DNA of 64,000 bases, taken from assembly GCA_036345935.2 (NCBI GenBank), contig JADWOT020000004.1, forward strand, positions 6,482,168 through 6,546,167, given 5' to 3'. Shown here piece by piece: positions 38,256 to 50,565 of this stretch (position 1 is the stretch's first letter; each line of letters begins with the position of its first letter). Both the position numbers and the translations under genes were made by a program. Source of the DNA: Taenia hydatigena. Its lineage: Eukaryota; Platyhelminthes; Cestoda; Cyclophyllidea; Taeniidae. Under the pieces are notes generated by a model. It saw nothing but the letters and a program-made list of their open reading frames with translations. It did not search any database and was not told where the DNA came from.

Positions 38256-38576
38256 TGATGGAGCAAAGTGTGCTTCTTGCCTACCACCAATTCACACCAA
38301 GTCAAGTTGGTGAGAGCATTGTCCTTCCTGTTAAAGCAGCAGCATCCGCACCATGAGCAGCAGCAGCAGCAGCAGGAGGAGAAGGGCGTTGTTGTTGTCG
38401 TTGTTTTGGTTGTTAGGGACACTGTAGTTGTCACATTTGGCTCAGCAGCAGCAGCAGCAGGAGGTAGATGACGATGATGACCTCCACCCATGCCAAGAGC
38501 GAAGGACTTCCGTTCTTCCGTCCATCCGTCCGTCCGTCCGTCTCCCTTAACTTCCTATTTTTTTTTCTCTCCTTTT

Positions 38577-39190
38577 TCATTTAGTGTTCGGTTGAGATGT
38601 CCTGGTGCCAACAATGTCTCGCCCATGTCCACCGTCAGAGTCGACAATTGTGCCCCTGCTGCCATCGTCGATGCCGTTGTTCACCGCCATGCGTGATGTC
38701 TCCTCGTTCTTCACTTCTTTCTCCGTTCCGATGCCTCCCCTCTCTCTCTCTCTCTCTACCTCCCTCACTCCCTCACTCCCTGCCTCCCTTCCCCCTCCCT
38801 GTTTCCCTCCCTCCCTCCCCGCCTTCCCTCCTTCCTTCCTTCCTTTCTCCCTTCCTCTTCTTCCTCGAGTAGCTGCTCGTCTTCCACCGTCGCCCTTCCT
38901 TCTTTCGTATTCACATCTCACCCCTCCGCTTCCTCCCATTCGCATTCATCCGGACCTTCGGCTGTGCCGTAGACGACTGCTGCTGATGCGCCAGCTCCTT
39001 CCATTTCGCCACCGTCAGCGATGACTTGCAGTATCCGTTGCAATCTACCAACCTTCACATCAGATGCGACTGCTTGCGAGTTCCCCCTCTGCCCCCACTG
39101 CCCACCCTGCCCATTCTGTCCCACTTCTCCTGCTTCCACATGAACATTCGTGTGAGGTGCTTTGTGTCAGACAGCTTCTTGGCTTCTTTG
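38577..39190 (-). pseudogene. Diverged convergent relative of the gene at 37283-38255
   Basis: Read on the minus strand, 39190-38918 parallels exon 2 of the plus-strand gene: CQRSQEAV against CQRRQQAV, ASDVKVGRLQRILQVIA against ASDAKLVRFQQMLQFVA, PDECEWEE against PDEYEWRE. Further on (38945-38577, in another frame) TEKEVKNEE parallels MEKEVKKEE. A TGA interrupts the frame near 39165, a stop follows CEWEEAEG, and the two homologous parts are in different frames. No match to exon 1 was found upstream. It looks like a decayed copy, though an unusual exon structure cannot be excluded. Long pyrimidine runs (38735-38860) lie in it. Confidence 0.5.
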
Positions 39191-39299
39191 GCAACCCACA
39201 TACCACCTTTCTTATTTTTGTTCTTCTTCTTGTTTCTTCAAATACATCTCTTTTGTTCATCAAACGAACGCCTTATCTCACTTTTCACTTAGTAGGCGG

Positions 39300-40050
39300 C
39301 AGGATGGCTGCGATGCCACAGAATCCACCTTACTGTCGATTTGAGCTCACTCTTCACCGACCACTTCGAAGCATTCAATACCACATCCCGACTCTGTCTT
39401 ATGGTCGTTGAGTTGTGTCACGCCATCTCCTTCACATTGTAACAAGACACGTCGTTTCCAGGCAGCTCTCTCCCTCCACATAAAGTCCACCCGATGGGAA
39501 ACTGAAGCACATCTTTCAAGTCATTCTTGATGAATGACGAGGAAGGAGCGATGGTTGATGGGATGAAAAGAAGCCCACTGTGGTCTGTTTGTGCCCACTT
39601 GACTTCCATGCATCCAAGCAAAGGATGAAGGACGACGAGCAACTAGGCGATGGCACAGGAACTGACTTCTCTTAACAGGGCCACAAGTGGCGCAACTCCT
39701 TGCCTCCCCAACTAATTCACTGACTACTTCTTAACAACCCACCAACCAATATCACTTTCGATAGAAATCTCAACTGACATGATCCCTTCAAATTAATCAA
39801 GTGACCGAACTCTTCTGCAACAACTGCCTCATTCTCCGCCACCTCACTCAGTGAGGGTTTGCTGCCCTAGTGGTTGCCAATCTATCGGCGTTCGCGTCGT
39901 CCTCTTGTCAAGCTTTGGTCCCACGCCATTGAATGTGCAACCACAAAAAATAGTCCACCACAACCTTCCTTCCAAAACTGCTCAGAGAAGTCCCAACAAT
40001 CTTCAGCTGAAATTCAGTAAAGTACTCAAAAGGAAGATTGTTATTTAAGA
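39300..40050. other. Region without a supported gene
   Basis: No splice-bordered or duplicated frame is seen. Confidence 0.4.
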
Positions 40051-40074
40051 GCAAGTTCAACACTCAGGCCGATG

Positions 40075-40263
40075 TTATTGCGCATAGCACTTGCTGTTAA
40101 GCCACCCACATCCCATCGCATCGTCGGTCGGTGATGTCCACGCATACGTGGCAGTAGCAGCAGCAGCTGCAGTCGCAGAAGCGGGGCTCTGTGGAGGAGG
40201 CGAAGCATAGAAAGGTTGAACTAGCGCCGTCGACGACTCTCCAAATCCCCGTCCTTCAGGCAC
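40075..40263 (-). CDS. Exon of an unrecognised gene, downstream copy of a tandem pair
   Basis: The exon begins after a pyrimidine-rich acceptor (tcaatattctag) at 40263 and ends at a stop at 40075, giving 62 residues. The words QPFYASPPPQSPASA and ATYAWTSPT are shared with the exon at 40900-41080. The alanine run between them comes from a GCA/GCT repeat that the other copy lacks. A start codon and upstream exons were not found. Function unknown. Confidence 0.4.
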   Translation of the reverse strand: MPEGRGFGESSTALVQPFYASPPPQSPASATAAAAATATYAWTSPTDDAMGCGWLNSKCYAQ

Positions 40264-40847
40264 CTAGAATATTGACAAAGAGTTTTAAGATGGAAATGCC
40301 TCCTCTTCCTAACAGCAAAGCACAAATCAACACTAACACCAAGGACCACCGCCAGTCTACCCAAGCAGTATACCGCAACCCCCTACCCCATTAAGCACAC
40401 TCCAAACGTCGTTCAAGGCACAAACAACCCCACAAACTAACAAAACAGTCCCCTTTTACCGCCTATCGTGCTACACAGTGACAAAAAAATGCACCACGTG
40501 GGTAGAAGGACTGACTCCATCGGTCCGAACAACACCTAATCGCCACACTTCCTCATCCAACGACTTTTTGAAGTGAAGGCCACAGTCTACCAAACGTGCT
40601 CACCCATCCGCCTTTTTCTAACGCCAAGTTAGGCTTTCGCATTAGCGAGGAACCAGAATCCTTCTCTCCGTGATTACAACTGGCAAGAATAAAATCCACA
40701 CCTTTCAATGCGTCTAAACCTTCTTACTGGTTAGTTCGACCGCAAAACCAAGTCGTTTCTGATGCAAAAAATCAACACTGGCCCCTTACCCAGTTGGGCA
40801 GCCAAAAAGGACTGATGAAACTGCTGTTGTTGCGATAGCCATCGTTG

Positions 40848-40900
40848 GATGAATGAATGAATGAATGAATGAATGAATGAATGAATGAATGAATGAATGT
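40848..40900. repeat. AATG tetranucleotide microsatellite
   Basis: About 12 uninterrupted units, directly next to the conserved part of the exon at 40900-41080. On the minus strand it encodes an artificial HSFI repeat. Confidence 0.95.
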
Positions 40901-41080
40901 CCCCGTCGGTGATGTCCAGGCATACGCACCAACACAGGCAGAAGCAAAGCTCTGTGGAGGAGGCAGAGAATAGAACGATTGAGTCGCCGTTTCAATCGAT
41001 GTAGCTGCGTCCACCAACCGTCTGTGCCGTGCAGTATCACAATCCTTCCTTCGCCTTCCAAGCATTCCGAACCGTTGCAC
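40900..41080 (-). CDS. Exon of an unrecognised gene, upstream copy of a tandem pair
   Basis: It starts after a good acceptor (tttcaatgttgcag) at 41080. In the same frame as its partner at 40075-40263 it encodes TQSFYSLPPPQSFASA and GAYAWTSPT; the copies are about 800 bp apart and about 70-75 percent alike over the shared part. The downstream end runs into the AATG microsatellite and the true exon end is not clear. Two similar exons with separate acceptors in tandem suggest exon duplication within one gene or a tandem gene pair. Confidence 0.4.
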
Positions 41081-41507
41081 CTGCAACATTGAAAAAGAGT
41101 AGCAAGACGGAGATGCTTCCCCACCCCACCCCTCTCATAGCGCAAAGCACAGACCAGCAGAGCCACACCCTACCCCCATGCCGACACAAGCGACCACCTC
41201 CAATCCATCCAAGCAGTACACCACAGCCGCATTGCAACCCCAATCCGCCCCCGCCTTGCCCCTCCCACTTCCTCCCCTCCCCTCCCCCTCCTCCTCCTCT
41301 TCACAACTACCTACTCACGCCTTTTCAACCCATTCGCATTCTTAGGGCTACGTCGCAGTAGTAGTGAGAACAGCGCCACCACTCATCACCTATACAGTCA
41401 GCAACAAATTAACTGCCACCCTCCCACAGCAACAACATCCCCCTACCTTCGAAAGCAAAATATGCCGCACTTACCACCAGTGACCTCTCACCCATAGCAC
41501 TTCCATT

Positions 41508-41561
41508 CGTCATCGTCGTCGTCGTTGTCGCCGTCGCCATCGCCGTCGCCGTCGCCGTCGC
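41508..41561. repeat. CGT/CGC trinucleotide run
   Basis: gtc/gcc units with interruptions, within a long C-rich stretch (41220-41700). Confidence 0.85.
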
Positions 41562-41599
41562 AAGAGAGCGTCACCTTCACTCTTCCACACATAAGCACG

Positions 41600-43010
41600 A
41601 CACGCCTCCCCTAGTCTCTCCCCTCCCTCTCCGCCACCCCTCCTCTCCCCGTCCACCCACTTAACCACCCATGCCCCCCGAAGAAAAAGAGATGCTCACA
41701 TAATAGCAGTAGTAGTCCCTGTCGTCCATGCCTGCCGACACCTACATCGCACAACCCAGACCGAGACGCCGCCACCGCCAACGCCAACGCCGCGAATCAC
41801 TCCAACATCTCGCACTGCCCACCATCACTCCACACAATCATCAAATGCTACTTCACCATCACCACAATAAGTTTGTAGCATCTGAAAAGGGAAAAAAACC
41901 AAGCAATGCAGAGATGGACGTGTGACAGTCCAATGCACTGCAAAACTAACACCCACGAACATGACTGCTGATAGGAGAGAAACGACTTAGCAAGCAAATG
42001 CTTAAGACTGCTACAAAGTACAGTCTGCGTAGTGATTCCAAAGCTTCCCACTAGCCCCACTCCTGCTGCTGCGTCTACCTCACTCACTCACCCACTCACT
42101 CAGACACCAACCTACGATTAAACCATCACCGAGGCCCTCTACACAACACCTTTCGCAGCAAGGATCACATCAACACAACAAATTACCCTCGTCCCGCCCC
42201 CAGTCCTCCGCCATCTCTATGCGCTGCTGCTCCAACACCACGCATATCACAGTGATGACAATAGCGCATCCTTCACCACACAGGTAAGCAGAAAAAGCAC
42301 CTTCCCACCCAACATAAGAGCAACGCGCATTGATTCTGTTACTGCACCCACAAAAGGCACCAACAACTCAATCCAATCTTACCTAGGGAATGCGCGAATT
42401 CATAGCGAAGGCGAGATTCACGCTCATTCCTACAGCTTCATCTCCATCTCCTTCTCCTTCTTCTTCCTCTTCTTCGACGTCTATTCTAGCATGAAAGCGG
42501 AAAAGGAAAGTGGAGGATAAGATTTATGAACAAGATGAATACTGGCAAGGAAATAATGAACAGCGTTAAAACGCCTCACAAGTCTTTTCATCAAATTCCA
42601 CCGCATTCATCAAAACCCATTCTTGACAAAATAACTAACCACTTGGAAACAGTAAAAATGATCCTACTTATTCGCAATAAGGATTGTGTAGTGAAAAATC
42701 AACGCGATTAGGCAATGCAAATGGAAAACAAAAAGTCTTGACAGCGACTGCAGCTATTTTTGAAACGATTAGCCTAACATATAGAGTGATAAAGAAAGAA
42801 CAAATATAAGTACAAACGTATGCATGTAATGGGTGCTTGATCGCACAAAAGCACCAAGCAAGTAATTGCCAAGCACTCGGTATGATTATAACTCCTCTCA
42901 ACCAAATTGCGCCCCACCAATCAAACTCCAACGTCATTAATACAAAAAGCACAACCTCACACACTGCTAAAACGGTCATAATTTACCACTTATAGTGCCA
43001 TGTAGCAACA
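41600..43010. other. Region without a supported gene
   Basis: C-rich on the plus strand up to about 42.5 kb, then ordinary. No exon chain is recognised. Confidence 0.4.
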
Positions 43011-43016
43011 GTCACA

Positions 43017-43222
43017 TTAAGAGGCCTTTGCGTTTACTCCAGCAAGTACCTGTGTAAAAGAAGAAAGATCGACATTTAAAATATCTGTTAACAACAAAAC
43101 CACCAAAACTAACCAAAATGCACCAAATGCTTACAAGATTTCCAACTTCTGACGGCGAACAAAGGCTCACTAGTCCGAAACAACAGTCGCCAGAACAGGC
43201 AGCACTTACGCGAGCCACGTAC
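43017..43222 (-). CDS. Possible last two exons of an unrecognised small gene
   Basis: On the minus strand a frame ends SPSEVGNL at 43135, next to a gtaagc donor. After an 85 bp intron, with a pyrimidine-rich tract and acacag acceptor at 43050, it resumes in the same phase as VLAGVNAKAS and stop at 43017. The intron borders are good, but the coding part is very short, an alternative frame is also open upstream, and there is no second copy, so this is only a possibility. Confidence 0.2.
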
Positions 43223-44474
43223 AAACATGACCAATCAGGTCAAAGTTCGTTCGGTAAAACAACCAGGCTTTTAATATATATGTGTTTTATACGATGCAAC
43301 AACTAACACAAACCAGAGCAGTTTTGTAACAAACACAAAATTCAAAGTAGAAATGCACAAATGAAAGAGTTTACGAATTGCGCACGAGTGAGAGATATGG
43401 CAATGAATCTCAGCAGACGACCAGAGCATAGATACTATGGTATAAGGTGCAACAGCGCAAAGCAAAAGTAGTTTCAATAACAATACTTGATTTTAATGTG
43501 TCGTCCTCACGAAAAATTTTAATTGTCTTTGGACATGTATCTTGTAACATTGTTGACGCTTCGAGGTGCATCAAAAAGCTTTTTCGAATAACTCAGCTGA
43601 CTTTGTGGTGAGTTTGATGGTTTCCAATGCCTTTTTATAGTTCGAATATCTACGCCACTAAGGTCGGTTAAGGTCGCAAATGAATGACTGGCTTGTGCCT
43701 TCAGCTGAGTGTTGCGTTGTTTTGCTTCTCTTCTCATTCAAATGGGTCGTTTTACTAATGATTATGGGCCAACGATTGTTGGGAAATGAATGCCTTGCTA
43801 TTCGCGACTCAGGACAGTGTTGAGAGTGGATTACGTTAGTTTGTGGCATGTCCACAGTGGATGAATGGAAGTATGGATGAATGGTTGAGAAGGACCACCG
43901 ATTTGGCCCCATTGCAGTAGAAGCGGAAGATCTCTTAAAGTGGAAGGTAAGGTAGGAGCATAGATGCTGGTTATTTTGTGTGTCTATCCACGATTTTATT
44001 GCGGTACTTGCATGCACAGGATGGGTTAATTGATTCGTTCTCCTCGAGGAATATGGTGTTAACCAATGCGTTTGCATTTTCACAAGTTGGTTGAACCTGC
44101 TGAAGACGCGTTTGTAGCGCGTTGCACCGTGACCACTCTTCTTGTTACGTTGCACCTACACGTGTGGCATGTGTTTCATATCACCAAGTCATGGCTATCC
44201 AGAATATCTGATGTATTTAAAGCAATAAAGGTGGTGGGGGACGGTTGTGTTGTGTGGTATTTGAAAAGGAGGAGGAGGGGAGGTGAGTTGATTAGAAGAA
44301 GTGAATGCAGTTAGCGTAATTGTATAGGCGAAACAGGCACTACTGTTGGGTGTGGTGATGAGGATTGCCGCTTAGCAGGTGAAGCGTGTTTTGCGTAGGT
44401 GTTACCTCTGACAGCAGGGATTCACAGCGACTGGAGTGGGTCTGGCTGGATTACTTTGTGGAGTGGCCTCATGA

Positions 44475-44916
44475 CTATGGGTAAATCGTGGGGTATGCCA
44501 ACCGCCGCTGCCGCCTCCGCATCGAATGACTTGGAGGCGAGGCGACGAATTGCAGCATCTGTTGGAACCTCACCAGCTTCGCATCAGATGCGCCAGTCGA
44601 GTTCTCCGTCTCCTCCACTTGCTCTATCTGCTCCACTTGCTCCACCCACTCTCCTTCCACATGAACATCCGTCTGAAGTGCTTTGTGAGAGACAGCCTGT
44701 TGGCGTCTTTGGCAACCTGCATGACAAGGACGTTAGTAGAGGTGTGTGTAAAGGCGAGCACCTACCTCTCCTCGTCGACACTGCTTGCGCCATGTCCACG
44801 AGGGTCCACGCGAGAAAAAGAAATCGCAAACCGAAAAAACCAAAGTGACCGAAAAACCAAAGCGAAATGTAGGCAAAGATGAAGAGCATTTGTAGATACA
44901 TCCGATTCGCAAACAT
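44475..44916 (-). pseudogene. Truncated chimeric copy of the gene at 37283-38255
   Basis: Exon 1 (44916-44766), the 49 bp intron and exon 2 down to 44496 are nearly identical to 37283-37703. At 44496 the similarity ends and the frame runs into unrelated sequence, adding six residues (YPTIYP) before a stop at 44475. The predicted product is about 130 residues: the hydrophobic N-terminus and the VRFQQMLQFVA word but none of the Arg or acidic regions. Splice sites and start are intact, so a short protein could still be made. Confidence 0.65.
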
Positions 44917-47076
44917 TATGGTGGCGGTATGTTTGAGTGTGTGACACGATCAATGGATTCAATCGATAGCCTCACCGTTTGAAAGTCAGCAGCGCTTTCT
45001 GTGTGGTGACTGCACTGCCTTCACGCTGGATTGTGGTGCATGTGGGCGGCTAATGATGATAATTATTGCTGGCACGACTGCAACGATGTGCTGCTTTGTG
45101 GCGTAGGTGAGGTATAGGTGCGTTGAATGTGCTTGTGGAAGTGATAGCAACCACCCACAACGATGAGGCTGTACTGTCGCCTTACAATGCCAGTGAGCTA
45201 GAAATGCGGTCGAAATGCGAGTGGAATAAAAGTGTTACTCAAATGACTTGAGTAGTGGGTTTATGTTGCTGCGTGTGACGGGAAGACGGGTGTGAGTGTT
45301 GAAGGCATTTATGCAGCGCATCCAGTATGTGCATTTTCGATGGTGGTGGAAATGAAAGAACCAACACATACCCCACCGGTGGGACAGCAGGCTTGCTTTT
45401 CGAAGAAGAGAAGGAAAGAGAAAGGAGGGACGGAAGAAAGGAAGGAAGGGAGGAAGGAAAGAAGGAAGGGAGGAAGAAGTGGTTAGATGTGTCACACATG
45501 CGAGACGGTGGTTGGTAGCCGTAAGATAGAATGATAAAGTGGTCAAAATCGTTCTCGTTGGACTTAAGATGGTCCAGTTGAAGGAGTAACTTCTACTTTG
45601 AGTCATTGCCTTATTGGTAGAGCTGTCCTTTTGATGAGCCTCCATATCTGCCATAAGGTGTTCCACACAGTCGCCACAATCGTGCCAATACGCGAGGCCT
45701 CTCATTGTCAGCACTGTGGTTCCCTTCATGAGAGACATTATTATTCGCCCTGTGGGGAGTAACATACTCCCGATAAGTGAACTAATGTCTTTTCAAATTG
45801 ATGAATTGAGCAATGGCTTTTTCAAGCAGAGTCATTGTAGTTCAATTGCATGATTTGCTCAGCGGTAGAAGAATTAACTGCGTCTATTTATTCGACCACG
45901 TTCGGGAGTGAGCATTAAGTTTGGACGATAGCAAAAGCCCATCGAGACACCTATGGAAGATCTTGCATGGTATACGCAAATCATTCCTCACATGATCAGC
46001 ATGAGCTCTGTATTCGCAAAGCGTGAGGTCTGACATCTCATCTCTGCCATCGCTGTGGCGATTGGCTCGGCTGTGCCAAGGCTAAAGACAAATGCCTCCG
46101 ACGTGCCAGGCCTTTGCGGACATGTTGGTGGGAGCGAAGTGTACGAAAACAAGCGATGGCAGTGAGTGAGTGAGGGTGTTTTATTACACCTGAGTCGCGT
46201 CATCTTCTAGCAACGGGCGAAACAAATATCCTTCATTGTTTCCCTTTCTCCCTATAATGTTATGTGTCATTCACATTTATCTTCAATTCATCTTATTAAC
46301 CTGATGATAGCCACCCAATCCTTTTGTGTAGTATTTTATGACAAGAGGATTTTCACCCTTTGCACACGCATGCCTAATTTCTTCTATTGTTTCCGCATTT
46401 CTAATTCTTACGCTTTTTATTTACTACATTCTGATTTCTCTACAATGCCTCAAAGTAAATGCAGTGTTTGTTTGACTGCCGGTTTCGGCTACGGTGACTT
46501 GGGTGACCATGTTGCTCCAAACGGGCGAGCTGGCCTTTGGACCACGCCACCGGTCTCTACACTCTGCTTGCTGAATATAGATATATTCTATTTAAGTATT
46601 ATGTCCTCTTTTGCTTTTAATGAAGTCCTGGAACGCCACATCACATTCGTTGCACACATTGAAATTGCCCAACCGCTTTCCAGTTAGTGTTCCACAACAA
46701 AGAACAACTTATTGCTGTGTTTCAGCGTCCCTATTCTTGAGCCCCATTTGCTTTTTGTCAACTACTTTTCCTTTGCCGTCGAGACCCATCAGCGTGGTTC
46801 TACGACGTTCTCATGGTCGTCGCCGTTGTCGCCTTGTGAGGCAAAACCTCTCCACAATGCAGCATTACGAGGAAACATTAACTCATTCTTAGATAGCTCG
46901 AACGAGTTTGTTTTCTCTAGGCCCCTTCGATTACATTTACGTGTCGCCATATTATGCAACAATATAATGTCACGTATTTATTTGAGAAGTAACTTGCGCG
47001 AAGCTCTACCACACAAATAATGAGGCTAATTTTTAAGCGAAACTATCGTTATCCTTGCCAAAACAAATTTCGGACG

Positions 47077-47379
47077 CTAAAAAACAATTAATGATCTCAT
47101 AGCGAATAACTTCAGTTCATTTCCATCGTGACAAGTCTGACATAAAGAACATTTCGTGTTATTTCTGATTTGATGTTTCCACCACATGCCTACATCAGAA
47201 CATGCAGGCCAACAGTCCAACATAACTTGGCAAAGGTATGAGATGCAAACGACTGCAGACACACCAACAGATGATATTGAAAGGCGTTCGACAAACCAAT
47301 CTCCCACAATAATCTCCATCCCGTCTGTATGCTCCATCAGCGTTTCATTCAACTCCGCATAGTTGCCCTGTGGTGGCAA
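47077..47379 (-). other. Open frame shared by both IR2 arms, copy D
   Basis: Identical to the frame at 34823-35125. Confidence 0.3.
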
Positions 47380-47981
47380 TAGCTACCACGTCTGCTTAAG
47401 GGAACCGCGTGATGGAATGACAACACAACTACCATTTGGAGCGCATTGCAGAGGAGATGGTGTTATGAGATTAATCAAGCAGCATGGAGCCTTCCCTCCC
47501 TTCTCGCCTACTTAGCATACATGCCCATGTGCAGAGCGGTTGGAGGCATCTTGTCTTCTTTCTTACACAAACATCCCCCTTTCTGCTTCACACCCACCGA
47601 CCCATTACCCACTTGTTACACACTCTGCACCTTCTAAAGCCATTCTTAAGGTTAAGTGACAGCATGCCACTCCTCCTAAAGACTCATGACACCTCCAACA
47701 GTAGGCAACCTACTTCAAAATGCACTCATTACCTGTACAGCCAACAATTATCTGCCACCCAACAAAGCAAGAGCAGTTCTACACTCTCTGAAGCAAATGG
47801 GTTACGGCTAGCGAACCTTCAATCTACACTGGAACATCTCTATCACCAAATAAATACATAGGTACTGCAGTTTTCTCAGCATTTGCCTTCCCCCTGAAGA
47901 CAAAAGAGGACTTCATACCCGGGTTAAGTACATACACATGCATTCGATATACCACTCCGAAGAGATACAACGATGGCGCAT

Positions 47982-48194
47982 TTAAGTGGCCTCACCACCA
48001 AATCCGTCATTCAACAATCCACCAACGCATAACACGGTCCAATTTGTCTTGTCCAGCGCCATCCGCCGTGCTCTCCTCGGTAAGGCTACTGCATCGTCAG
48101 TCTCCCCATCTCCCATGCTGCAAGCTGATTCCGTATGCGATAAGGGGCAAATGTGTTCACCACCACGCGTGTCCATCATCAGTAGAGGAAACAT
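47982..48194 (-). CDS. 70-residue conserved frame of the block family, copy D
   Basis: Open ATG-to-stop frame of 70 codons. Copy C (50766-50566) keeps the same start and most residues: MFPLL, MDTR, LSHT, GD-ETDDAVALPRRARRMAL, VLCVGGLLNDGF. The C-terminal end differs because of a small indel near the stop. Most differences between C and D leave the PRRARRMAL part intact. The frame is Arg-rich in the middle and ends in a small hydrophobic stretch. No known domain is recognised and it may be one exon of a larger gene. Confidence 0.4.
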   Translation of the reverse strand: MFPLLMMDTRGGEHICPLSHTESACSMGDGETDDAVALPRRARRMALDKTNWTVLCVGGLLNDGFGGEAT

Positions 48195-48574
48195 TGGTCT
48201 GAAAGCGGTTAGTCAAACTCATGTCAACGGTACGGCACCACAACAACTATAGTGACAGTTTCTAAGCCCATAAAATTAGACAAGTGATTATCGAATATGA
48301 CAATGAGTCGCACGGGCAATCATTGGTACATATCAAAGCATCATAACTACACTTCCAATTACTCCACACCTACTTCACACTGACATCACCTCATTTCACA
48401 GTGGTAAAATCGACAATGCCTGAACATCTTAGATGTAAAAATGAATCGGCTAAACCAGTCGCTTTTATCTGCTCGAGGAATGCATTCTTGGCAGCAAATA
48501 ACAACATGCTGGTGCCAGAACAAAAGATGCTCCAAAGCAGCTAGAACAGATGGTGATGGTGAGCACAAAAATGA

Positions 48575-48943
48575 GTGATTTGCGATTTACGTAGGCAAAC
48601 CTATCGAGTGTTGATAAACACCACACCTCCGAAATTCTGCTTTAAAACCTTTGAGGAATCAGGTGAGTTAAAGCAAATAGACATCATTTGTTTTTTGCGT
48701 TTTATTATTTTCAAGCAAAGCATCGTCGTCCCAATCATGAATTCTGTTGGAAATCCTCACTCATTTCACTTGACAAGGTGTGAAGAGGAGTATGCAAGGC
48801 CGAAATGTGTCGAGTTGGAGAAAGTAATGCACTCCCTTTGGAGGTCTGGGCATGACTTGCCAAGTGGCAAGTACACATCAAACTCGAAGGCAAGACATCA
48901 AAAACAAAGGTTAATAAGGCGTATTCCAGACGGATTGCCTTAA
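48575..48943 (+). other. Open frame between copies D and C
   Basis: 122 codons from ATG to TAA, opposite in strand to the neighbouring blocks. The C-terminal half is Arg/Lys-rich and protein-like (EEEYARPKCVELEKVMHSLW). No second copy or family is recognised, so coding is uncertain. Confidence 0.2.
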
Positions 48944-50565
48944 TTCACACGGCATTATATTATGGTTTAATTGCATGATTGGCCAAGCGATTGAAGAATG
49001 AGCAGCGTCTGTTATTCATGGCTATCCTCAACTAACCTTTTTGACCAGACGATAGTCACTCATTCGTCTTGCACACCAGTTTCAAACAAACAAATTTCAT
49101 CCTTTTCACATGCATGCTTCGCCCACTTACTATTTCCACTTTCCTCAGTCCTCCACTTTGTATTTGCGACATTCTTTTACTCTACAACACCTCACATTTG
49201 TTGCCCACATTAAAATTGCTCAACCGCTTTCCAGTTTTATTCCACAACAAAGAATTTATTGTTATGTTCTAGAATCCCTATTCTTGAGACTTATCTCCTT
49301 TTTACGGGCTACATTTCCGTTGCCATCGCGACCCATCGGCGTGGTATTATGATGCTCTCAAGGTCTTTGCCATCCTCGACTTGCAAGGCAAAACCTCTCC
49401 CCATTTGGTTTTCTCTAAGCCCCGTAGACCACAGTTACATGTCCCAGATCACACAACAATGCAACGTCACGTGTTTGTTTTAGAAGTAATTTGCCCAAAA
49501 CTCAACCACACGCAAATGATGAAGCTAATTTTTCAAATAAAACTGTCCGTTAGCCTTGCTACTACCAAGCTGGCGCCTTCACTTCACTTTCGTCCTGACA
49601 ACTCTGACCCTATAAAAATGCGTTTCAGGCTATTTTCGGTTTGATATTTCTATCACATACTTGTATCGCAACGTACAACGAACAGCTCCACTCGGTTTAA
49701 AGACCAATGTTGACAAGCGCAGGGAAGTATCAATGCCATGCCAGCAAGGCAGATGAAAGGCTAGCAGACCAACATAAATTTGGGCAAAGGCAAAAAATAC
49801 AAAGTACTGCAGACAGACCAACAGATGTTATCGAAAGGCGTTCAACAAACAGATCTCCCACTATAATCTCTATGTTATCTGGCTACTTCTGTCAGCATAT
49901 CATTCAACTCCAATAGTGGTACTAGCTACCACGTTGGCTTAAGGGAACCGTGTGCTGAAATGACAACATAACCCCATTTCGAGCCGCCCTGCGGAGGGGA
50001 TGGCTTTACGACATTAATCAGGCAGTGTGCAACCTTCCCTCATTCCCGCCTACTTGGCATACATGTCCCTGCACACAGTGGTTGGGATCGTCTTGTCCTC
50101 ATCTTTTCACAAACATCCCTTTCCGTCTCTCAGCCACGTACCCAGCCACCGACTAGCTACACATTCTGCACCTTCTAAAGCCATTTTCAAGGCTAAGTGA
50201 CAGCATGCCACCCCTCCTAAAGACTCATGACACCTCCAACAGTAGGCGATCTACTTCAAAATGCACCCATCACCCGTGCAGCCAACAATTAACTGCAACC
50301 CAACAAAGCAAGAGCACTTCTACACCCTCTGAAGTAGAGTATGCCGCACCTGTCACATAGTCATGCAAATGGGCTATAGCTAGCGAACCTGCAATCCACA
50401 ATAGAAGATCTCTATCACCTATTCATACATACGTACTGCAGTCTTCTCAGCATTTCCCTCCTCCCTGAAGGCGAAAGATGACATCATACTCGGGTTGAAC
50501 ATATACGCGTGCATTCAACATACCACTCTCAAAAGGTACAACAATGACGCAGTTAAGTGAACTCA

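Larger units (their letters stand above)
44496..48458 (-). repeat. Inverted repeat IR2, right arm (core of block copy D)
   Basis: Reverse complement of 33744-37703 with a net length difference of 3 bases. Outside its outer end the sequence matches the fragment at 30384-30495 rather than the sequence outside the left arm, so the two arms have different neighbours and the junction lies at 48458. Confidence 0.95.

Noticed and set aside
38577..39024. Plus-strand Ser/Leu/Pro-rich frames in the pyrimidine runs
   Set aside because: Low-complexity shadows of the minus-strand pseudogene, with no independent support.
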